The notes below the pieces were generated by a model, which had not been told where the DNA came from, searched no databases, and saw only the letters and a list, made by a program, of their open reading frames with translations. The position numbers and the translations under genes were made by a program. Shown here piece by piece: positions 35,322-40,511 of a DNA stretch of 40,511 nt. The number at the start of each line of letters is the position of its first letter. The stretch's first letter is position 1. The stretch is from Rhodospirillales bacterium. GTDB taxonomy: Bacteria > Pseudomonadota > Gammaproteobacteria > Nevskiales > Nevskiaceae. The stretch covers positions 1 through 40,511 of the forward strand of contig CAJCJH010000104.1 of the NCBI GenBank assembly GCA_903970615.1. Reading direction: 5' to 3'.

Positions 35322-35663
35322 TCACTCCGGCGCGTTGAGCGTGCTGTCGATATCGAGGCCCAGTTGCTTGATTTTTTCGATCGCAGCGGCCTGCTGCGGC
35401 GCCAATGCTTCGTGGCCTTTCAGCGCCAGAAAATCGCGCGCGAGATTCAATGCGGCCATCACCGCGATACGCTCGGTTCCGAGCGCTTTGCCGCGCCGGC
35501 GGATCGCGGTCATGCGTTCATTCAAATGATCGGCGGAGGCCACCAGCGCTTCGTGCTCATCGGCGGGACAAGCCACTGAATATTCGCGGCCCATCACGCG
35601 AACAGTGACGGTGAGCGCTTCGTCCTTGCGCGATTTCGAGCTATTGCCAGTGACCAGGCTCAT
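35322..35663 (-). CDS. zapA: Cell division protein ZapA
   Basis: A 113-aa cytoplasmic protein that cross-links FtsZ protofilaments. The N-terminal beta-rich domain (VTVRVMGREYSVACPADEHEAL) and the coiled-coil helix (TERIAVMAALNLARDFLALK) are typical of ZapA. ATG 35663 overlaps the stop of the upstream small coiled-coil gene by 4 bp, so the two are translationally coupled. 6S RNA follows it on the same strand. Confidence 0.95.
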   Translation of the reverse strand: MSLVTGNSSKSRKDEALTVTVRVMGREYSVACPADEHEALVASADHLNERMTAIRRRGKALGTERIAVMAALNLARDFLALKGHEALAPQQAAAIEKIKQLGLDIDSTLNAPE

Positions 35664-35854
35664 GGCGCCTGATCCGTTTCGAGCAGACGAATCCGCTCGA
35701 CCACGCCTTCGATGCGGCGCTTCAGTTCTGCGTTGAGTGCCAGCAGACGGTCGCGCTCCTGCTGCATGCGTTTTTTTTCCAGCCGCAATTGACGATACGC
35801 GGTAACCATGCGCTGGACACGTTCTTCAAGCTGAGCGAGTTCGTCGGCGAGCAT
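35660..35854 (-). CDS. Small coiled-coil protein, TIGR02449 / ZapB-like
   Basis: A 64-aa protein that is almost one continuous coiled coil (LAQLEERVQRMVTAYRQLRL, then LALNAELKRRIEGVVERIRL), matching the TIGR02449 family found directly before zapA in gammaproteobacteria. The size and position suggest a ZapB-like role at the division ring; this is inference. A TATACT -10-like box lies 27 bp before the ATG. Confidence 0.88.
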   Translation of the reverse strand: MLADELAQLEERVQRMVTAYRQLRLEKKRMQQERDRLLALNAELKRRIEGVVERIRLLETDQAP

Positions 35855-35880
35855 CGGCGTTTGCAGAGTAATTTGCGCCG

Positions 35881-35914
35881 AGTATAGCGCAGCCCTTCCG
35901 CGCGGAAGGGCTGC
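35881..35914 (-). promoter_or_regulatory. Hairpin plus -10 box before the zapA operon
   Basis: An 11-bp perfect stem, GCAGCCCTTCC / GGAAGGGCTGC (35889-35914), sits between the Deg protease stop and the coiled-coil gene. On the minus strand it is followed by TATACT (35886-35881), a good -10. It probably ends the protease transcript. The hairpin would overlap the spacer and -35 zone, so termination and initiation are packed together. Confidence 0.5.
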
Positions 35915-35941
35915 TTTTGCATCATCAAAACGATTGGCGTT

Positions 35942-37372
35942 TTATTGCAGGACCAGGAAGAACATGCCGTTGCCGCGCTGCACTTGCAGCAGCATCTGGC
36001 CATCCTTGCTGGCGGTTGCCGCCGAGTTGAAATCGTCGACACTCGCCACCGCCTTGTTGTTGACGCCGACGATCACATCGCCCGGCCGCAAGCCGCTGCG
36101 CGCCGCCGCCGAGTTCGGCTCGATCGCGGTGATTTGCACGCCCTTGGTGTCGCCGTCGGTGACTTCGCCGAGCGTCACACCGGCCAGCTTCGACTTGGTG
36201 ACCTTGCCAGTCGCTGTGGCAACCGCTTTTTCAGGTGTCTTGCCGACTTCGACGGAAATTTCCCTGGGTTCGCCATCACGAATCAGTTTCAGCTTGATCT
36301 TGTCGCCGACACTCAGCACGCCGACCGTGTTGTGAAGCTGCTGCGCATTCTGGATTTCGCGGCCGTTTGCGGAAATGATGACATCCTTCACCTTGATGCC
36401 CGCCTTCGCCGCCGGTGAGCCGGGCGTTACCTGCGTGACCAGCGCGCCGTGCGTATCCTTCAGGCCAAAGGCTTTCGCCAGCTGCGGATTCAGCGGCTGG
36501 ATGCCGATGCCGATGCGGCCGCGATTGACGCTGCCGGTGGCGATCAGCTGCGTCATCACCGACTTCACCAGGTTGGTCGGAATGGCAAAGCCGATACCCA
36601 TGTTGCCGCCGCTGCGCGACAAAATCTGGCTCGGAATTCCGACCAGCTCGCCTCTCAGATTAACCAGTGCGCCGCCGGAATTGCCGGGGTTGATCGAGGC
36701 GTCGGTCTGGATGAAATCCTGAATGCCATCGCCGCCATCCGGCGTGGCGCGGCCGAGCGCGCTGACGATACCGGAAGTCACCGTCTGGTTCAGCGCGAAC
36801 GGCGAGCCGATGGCGACGACGAAATCGCCCACCTGCAATTGATCCGAATCTGCGATGGGCAGCTGCTTGAGATCATCCGCCTTGATTTGCAGGACGGCGA
36901 GATCGCTTTCCGGATCCTTGCCGATCAGCTTGGCGTCGTACTCACGATCGTCGTTGAGCTTGACCTTGATCGAATCGGCCTGGTCGATCACATGATTATT
37001 GGTGATGACATAACCCTTGGCGGCATCGACGATCACGCCAGAGCCGATTGCCTGCGCTTCCTGTTCCTGCGGCTCCTGCTGATCCGGCATATTGAAGAAA
37101 TGCTTGAAGAACGGATCCTGCATCAGTGGATTCTGCACTTCGACCTTGCTGGTCACCGCGATGTTGACCACCGCCGGCAGTACCGTTTTCAGCATCGGCG
37201 CCAGCGAGGGCATCGGGCCGGAGGGCGTCTGCACCTGTCCAAGCACGGTTGGCGGAATATCTGCATGAACTGCCGACGGCGAGGTGGTGCTCAAAATCAC
37301 TGCAGCGCCAGTTGCGCCAAGCGCCAGCAGAGCCGCCGCAGCGGTGGACTTGATTAACATTGTTTTGGACAT
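35942..37372 (-). CDS. Deg/HtrA-type periplasmic serine protease
   Basis: Envelope quality-control protease of the DegP/DegQ group (476 aa). A signal peptide (MLIKSTAAAALLALGATGA region) is followed by a trypsin-like domain with the complete triad: His in VITNNHVID, Asp in DPESDLAVLQIK and Ser in SINPGNSGGALVN. Two PDZ domains follow (about 265-350 and 375-470; RIGIGIQPL, GLRPGDVIVGVNNK). The LA-loop is short and Gln/Glu-rich (DQQEPQEQEAQ), closer to DegQ/MucD than to DegP. ATG 37372 is chosen over the TTG at 37378 because AAAGG precedes it. Confidence 0.95.
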   Translation of the reverse strand: MSKTMLIKSTAAAALLALGATGAAVILSTTSPSAVHADIPPTVLGQVQTPSGPMPSLAPMLKTVLPAVVNIAVTSKVEVQNPLMQDPFFKHFFNMPDQQEPQEQEAQAIGSGVIVDAAKGYVITNNHVIDQADSIKVKLNDDREYDAKLIGKDPESDLAVLQIKADDLKQLPIADSDQLQVGDFVVAIGSPFALNQTVTSGIVSALGRATPDGGDGIQDFIQTDASINPGNSGGALVNLRGELVGIPSQILSRSGGNMGIGFAIPTNLVKSVMTQLIATGSVNRGRIGIGIQPLNPQLAKAFGLKDTHGALVTQVTPGSPAAKAGIKVKDVIISANGREIQNAQQLHNTVGVLSVGDKIKLKLIRDGEPREISVEVGKTPEKAVATATGKVTKSKLAGVTLGEVTDGDTKGVQITAIEPNSAAARSGLRPGDVIVGVNNKAVASVDDFNSAATASKDGQMLLQVQRGNGMFFLVLQ

Positions 37373-37461
37373 TTCCAACCTTTGGGTAAAAGTATTTTCA
37401 GGAATCCTGTACCGGGATACATCGCGGCGATTCGATCAACAACTCGACTGGCCTGAGCGCT

Positions 37462-37490
37462 TTACGACCGTAAAAATGTTGCCGAGTTTC
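37462..37490 (-). promoter_or_regulatory. Possible ECF (sigma-E-like) promoter of the Deg protease
   Basis: On the minus strand GAAACT (37490-37485), a 17-bp spacer and TCGTAA (37467-37462) loosely match the -35 and -10 pattern of extracytoplasmic sigma-E promoters, which often drive degP/mucD genes. It lies about 90 bp upstream of the start codon. Weak, sequence-only evidence. Confidence 0.25.
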
Positions 37491-37540
37491 TGGGCTGTCA
37501 GGAATTTTTTACCTGATCGAGTCGAAATTACCGACCCGAT

Positions 37541-38599
37541 TCAGCGCAACTGCAATAGCTTGCGATGCAGCCCGCTGGTACCGGCGCCCAGCTGGCTCAA
37601 ATTTCCCAGCAGCCATTTGCGCAGGTCGCGCTGAGGCCGCTGGCGCAGCTCGTAGACTTCCATTTTGGCGGCGGATTCGAGCAGCAGGTCGTCGCTGGTT
37701 TTGAGTTCATCGATCAAGCCCAAAGCCAGTGCCTGTGTGCCGTACCAGTACTCGCCGGTACTGACCGGGCCGATCGCCAGTTTGGGCCGGTTTTCGGCGA
37801 CAAACTGCTTGAACAGGCTATGCACCTGCTCCAGTTCTTCGCGGAATTTGGCGCGTCCGGCATCGGTGTTTTCGCCGAACAAGGTCAAGGTGCGTTTGTA
37901 TTCGCCTGCGGTATGAACTTCGTAGTCGATCTTGTTATCGCGCAGCAGGCGGTTGAAATTCGGCAGCTGCCCGATCACACCGATCGAACCGACGATGGCG
38001 AACGGTGCGGCGACGATGTGATCGGCAACGCTCGCCATCAAATAACCACCGCTGGCCGCGACCTTGTCGATTGCAATCGTCAGCCGGAATGAGCGATCGC
38101 GCAGACGCCGCAATTGCGACGCCGCCAGACCGTAGCCATGCACGACGCCGCCGGCGCTTTCGAGACGCAGCAGCACTTCGTCGCCGGGTCGGATCACCTG
38201 CAGCAGCGCGCTGATTTCTTCCCGCAGCGAGTCGACCGACGAAGCTTCGAGATCGCCGTCAAAATCCAGCACGAACAACCTTGCGCCGGCTTCGCCGCGC
38301 GGTTTCTGGCGCGCCTTGTCTTCAGCTTTGCGCTGCTTTTCGTAACGCTTGTATTCCGGGTCGTTGAGCAATTCCGCATTCAGTATGTCGGCGGAATGCT
38401 GCAGGCGCTGGTTGACGTGCTTGATCTCAAGCCGGTCGGAACTGCCGCGGCGTGACTCGCGCAATGCGCCAGCGACGATGACGACAAAAGCAGCCAGTGC
38501 GACGACCAGCGTGATGGTTTTCGCAAAGAATAAACCGTAGTGAAATAAAAAATCGTACAAAGTGCGAGACCATAAATGGAAGCGGGCGCGAATTGTCAC
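37541..38599 (-). CDS. sohB: SohB family inner-membrane peptidase
   Basis: Peptidase family S49, anchored by an N-terminal TM helix (FFAKTITLVVALAAFVVIVAG). 352 aa, matching SohB rather than the longer SppA. The catalytic serine is in KVAASGGYLMASVAD and the general-base lysine in HTAGEYKRTLTLFGENT; ESAGGVVHGYGLA is the conserved oxyanion region. It is thought to degrade signal peptides or membrane-associated fragments. The only plausible start is GTG 38599. It lies 168 bp upstream of the Deg gene on the same strand. Confidence 0.93.
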   Translation of the reverse strand: MTIRARFHLWSRTLYDFLFHYGLFFAKTITLVVALAAFVVIVAGALRESRRGSSDRLEIKHVNQRLQHSADILNAELLNDPEYKRYEKQRKAEDKARQKPRGEAGARLFVLDFDGDLEASSVDSLREEISALLQVIRPGDEVLLRLESAGGVVHGYGLAASQLRRLRDRSFRLTIAIDKVAASGGYLMASVADHIVAAPFAIVGSIGVIGQLPNFNRLLRDNKIDYEVHTAGEYKRTLTLFGENTDAGRAKFREELEQVHSLFKQFVAENRPKLAIGPVSTGEYWYGTQALALGLIDELKTSDDLLLESAAKMEVYELRQRPQRDLRKWLLGNLSQLGAGTSGLHRKLLQLR

Positions 38600-38788
38600 C
38601 CAAATTTCCCGAAAAAGCAGTTAATCATGACCTTCCGCGGCCTCAGCGTCTTGCCGCTTTGCTTACGTCCGTATAATCTAGAAGCGAAGCGGCGCGAAAA
38701 ATGCGAAGCTTACCGCTGCTGGTAGAGCAAGTAGTGAAAGTGATTTATGGGGCGGTCCAACAACAATTCCGTGGCTTAGGAGTAGAAG

Positions 38789-39814
38789 ATGAAGTTGAAG
38801 GCACTATCGTTTTTTGGCGCCGGGGCAACATTCTTGGGTATGTCTTTAGGCATGTCCGGAGTTGCGCAGGCGGATGATGTGGCCATGCGCCCCTACATCG
38901 GCGAAAGCCTGAACTACATCTTTGCGGACAATAGCCGCAAGTCGGATGATGGCCTTGGAGGCACGATCAGCGGCGGCATCCCGCTCAGCCAGCACTTCAA
39001 TATCGAACTTGGCGGTACCTACGCCCATTTCAACCACGATGGTTCCATCGCCGGCAGCGAGCCGTGGAGGGAATATACGGAGCAGTTGGGTGGGCAGTAT
39101 TTCTTCTCGCGCGATTCTGCTTTGGCGCCTTACTTTGGAGTCAATGTGGGTCACAGCACAGAAGTGCTGACGCAAGGCGGCAAGGACAGTACGTTCTTTA
39201 CCGATGCCGGCTTGGGCGCAATTCACTATTTCAAGGTTTTCAACACCGACTTCGGTGTGCGCGCCAGCGCGGCTTATCGCTGGACGTTCGTTGATAGCGG
39301 CAAGTTTCCGAGCAAAGGCGTCAACACGTTCGGCGAGCCGGTGCTTTCGCTTGGCTTGGTGATTCCGATCGGCATCGTCAAGAAGGTTGCAGCGGAAGAG
39401 CCAACGGTTCAGCCGATCCCGACGCCGACCAAGCCGCCGCTCAAGGCGCCTCCGAAAGTCGACGTCAGCCGTCGTTTCGACGACGTTCATTTCGCGTTCG
39501 ATAAATCCACGCTGGATGCTTTTGCACGTTCGAGCCTGGACTCGGACGCGACTGTGATCAACGAGATCGCCGGCAAATATCCGGATGTGAAAGTGGATGT
39601 TTCCGGTCACACCGACTGGATCGGTACGGATGCCTATAACCAGGCACTTTCTGAGCGCCGCGCCAACGCTGTTGAGCAGTATCTGACCGGCAAGGGCGTG
39701 AAGGCGTCCAGCATCCAGATTCATGCTTACGGCGAAAGCAAGCCGGTTGCACCGAACACCACGAAGGCGGGCCGCGCGCTCAACCGTCGTGTCGAGATCA
39801 AGACGCTGCAATAA
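38789..39814 (+). CDS. OmpA-family outer-membrane protein
   Basis: A 341-aa two-domain envelope protein. Signal peptide ending near SGVAQA, then an N-terminal eight-stranded barrel (about residues 30-200; PYIGESLNYIF to PVLSLGLVIPIGI), a Pro-rich hinge (PIPTPTKPPLKAPPK) and a C-terminal OmpA peptidoglycan-binding domain (about 225-341) with VDVSGHTDWIGTDAYNQALS and RRANAVEQYL, ending in the conserved GRALNRRVEI. It ties the outer membrane to peptidoglycan. The ribosome site is AGGAG, and a strong terminator follows. Confidence 0.95.
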   Translation: MKLKALSFFGAGATFLGMSLGMSGVAQADDVAMRPYIGESLNYIFADNSRKSDDGLGGTISGGIPLSQHFNIELGGTYAHFNHDGSIAGSEPWREYTEQLGGQYFFSRDSALAPYFGVNVGHSTEVLTQGGKDSTFFTDAGLGAIHYFKVFNTDFGVRASAAYRWTFVDSGKFPSKGVNTFGEPVLSLGLVIPIGIVKKVAAEEPTVQPIPTPTKPPLKAPPKVDVSRRFDDVHFAFDKSTLDAFARSSLDSDATVINEIAGKYPDVKVDVSGHTDWIGTDAYNQALSERRANAVEQYLTGKGVKASSIQIHAYGESKPVAPNTTKAGRALNRRVEIKTLQ

Positions 39815-39844
39815 ACGTAGTCCTGATCCGCGTTTGATAAATGA

Positions 39845-39876
39845 CCCCCGCCGCACATCGTGCGGCGGGGGTTTTT
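39845..39876 (+). terminator. Rho-independent terminator after the OmpA-family gene
   Basis: An 11-bp stem, CCCCCGCCGCA with TGCGGCGGGGG, a 5-nt loop and five T. Confidence 0.93.
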
Positions 39877-39952
39877 GTTGACAGTCGATCGGGCTTGGTC
39901 GAGCCTGTCGTCTGAATCAAACAGCACAAAGAACCTGAGCAAGACGCGACCT

Positions 39953-40511
39953 ATGGACGACGAGCGCGTAAATGTGCCGAACGGGGGAGTGAAAGCGCTG
40001 AAATCGCCACGGCCGCTGATAGTGCTGCTGCTACTGCTGACCGCAGCCAGTGTTGTCCAAGCGCAATCGCCACCGATGGTCGATGGCGATGCAGATGGCG
40101 TGCCCGACGAAATCGATCTGTGTCCATACACGCCGCCCGGAACTCCTGTCGACAGCACCGGTTGCCCCCTGGCCGCCAATTCCGATGCCGACGGTGACGG
40201 CGTGCCGGATGATCGTGATGATTGCCCTTACACGCCGCATGGCGCGCGCGTCGATGTACATGGCTGCGCAATCGATACGGATTTCGATGGCGTGCCGGAT
40301 GGTATTGACCGCTGCCCGTCAACGCCGTTTGGAGAACGCGTCGATGAGAACGGCTGCGCACGCGGAGAAACGGCTCAGCAGAATTTGCCCGCCAGCCGGA
40401 TAGCCCCCGCATTCCGGCCCGCTCCGGCGCCGATGCCAACTCCCGTGCCGACAACGACAAACCCGGCGCAATCGCCCTCGCCAAAGCCCATTGCTCCACC
40501 GATTGCGCCTG
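39953..40511 (+). CDS. TSP3-repeat envelope protein, 5' part only
   Basis: An open frame that leaves the window without a stop (186 codons seen). A signal-like hydrophobic stretch (PLIVLLLLLTAASVVQA) is followed by three thrombospondin type 3 calcium-binding repeats (DGDADGVPDEIDLCP, DADGDGVPDDRDDCP, DTDFDGVPDGIDRCP), each with a Cys pair, and then a Pro-rich linker (RPAPAPMPTPVPT). This order commonly precedes an OmpA-like C-terminal domain, but that would lie outside the window. The start is uncertain: ATG 39953 here, or a GTG at 39989 next to a GGGGGA stretch. Confidence 0.8.
   Translation, partial: MDDERVNVPNGGVKALKSPRPLIVLLLLLTAASVVQAQSPPMVDGDADGVPDEIDLCPYTPPGTPVDSTGCPLAANSDADGDGVPDDRDDCPYTPHGARVDVHGCAIDTDFDGVPDGIDRCPSTPFGERVDENGCARGETAQQNLPASRIAPAFRPAPAPMPTPVPTTTNPAQSPSPKPIAPPIAP

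Noticed and set aside
36449-37357. 302-codon open frame opposite the Deg protease
   Set aside because: Antisense shadow of a clear protease gene; no recognisable features of its own.

Overview
The window is a roughly 40 kb chromosomal stretch of a high-G+C gammaproteobacterium. The ssrS (6S RNA) - fau - zapA neighbourhood, the metX-metW pair, a standalone SohB protease and the overall gene mix fit the Xanthomonadales (Lysobacterales), plausibly Rhodanobacteraceae. This placement is an inference from gene content; no ribosomal RNA or marker-gene comparison was possible. Most of the window is dense, ordinary housekeeping and envelope genes.

Layout. 0-5.8 kb: MATE exporter, 1-Cys peroxiredoxin, aldo/keto reductase, membrane class III adenylate cyclase, DJ-1/PfpI protein. 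5.8-6.9 kb: an island of lower G+C holding the wreck of a type II (probably II-C) CRISPR-Cas locus. It contains two perfect 37-bp repeats around one 30-bp spacer, the first ~178 codons of cas9 running directly into the array, and a complete-looking tracrRNA (anti-repeat with an AAAC bulge, a hairpin, and a UUCG-loop terminator with a T-run). A VapB-like antitoxin relic lies antisense to the tracrRNA 3' end. 6.95-15.8 kb: ilvD, an EEP-family phosphoesterase-like protein, patatin lipoprotein, S53 peptidase, an HTTM-DCC/tatD pair and a COG2945 hydrolase.

15.8-23.4 kb: an outer-membrane beta-barrel protein, a TerB-like protein, then a signalling cluster: a CHASE3-HAMP-GAF hybrid histidine kinase with three receiver domains, CheR, CheB and a REC-GGDEF diguanylate cyclase. 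The last three overlap by 4 bp each. There is no chemoreceptor, CheA or CheW, so the methylation enzymes probably act on something other than a classical MCP. 23.4-28.5 kb: the leftward operon proC-yggT-metX-metW, divergent from ilvA.

28.6-33.3 kb: a divergent pair made of a secreted delta-60-repeat protein with a Gly/Ser/Thr-rich stalk and GlyGly-CTERM-like tail, and a fused winged-helix DNA-binding / Ser-Thr kinase / TM / TPR protein. The 292-bp region between them carries an 11-bp tandem iteron array that looks like an operator. 33.3-38.6 kb (all leftward): EVE protein, lipoprotein, fau, 6S RNA, zapA, a ZapB-like coiled coil, a Deg-type periplasmic protease and SohB. 38.8-40.5 kb: an OmpA-family porin with a good terminator, then the 5' part of a TSP3-repeat envelope protein that leaves the window.

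The most unusual parts are the CRISPR remnant, whose RNA parts look whole while the effector is truncated; the iteron-flanked wHTH-kinase; and a 12-bp minisatellite family giving xRPD-type tetrapeptide repeats in two unrelated genes (MATE and metW).
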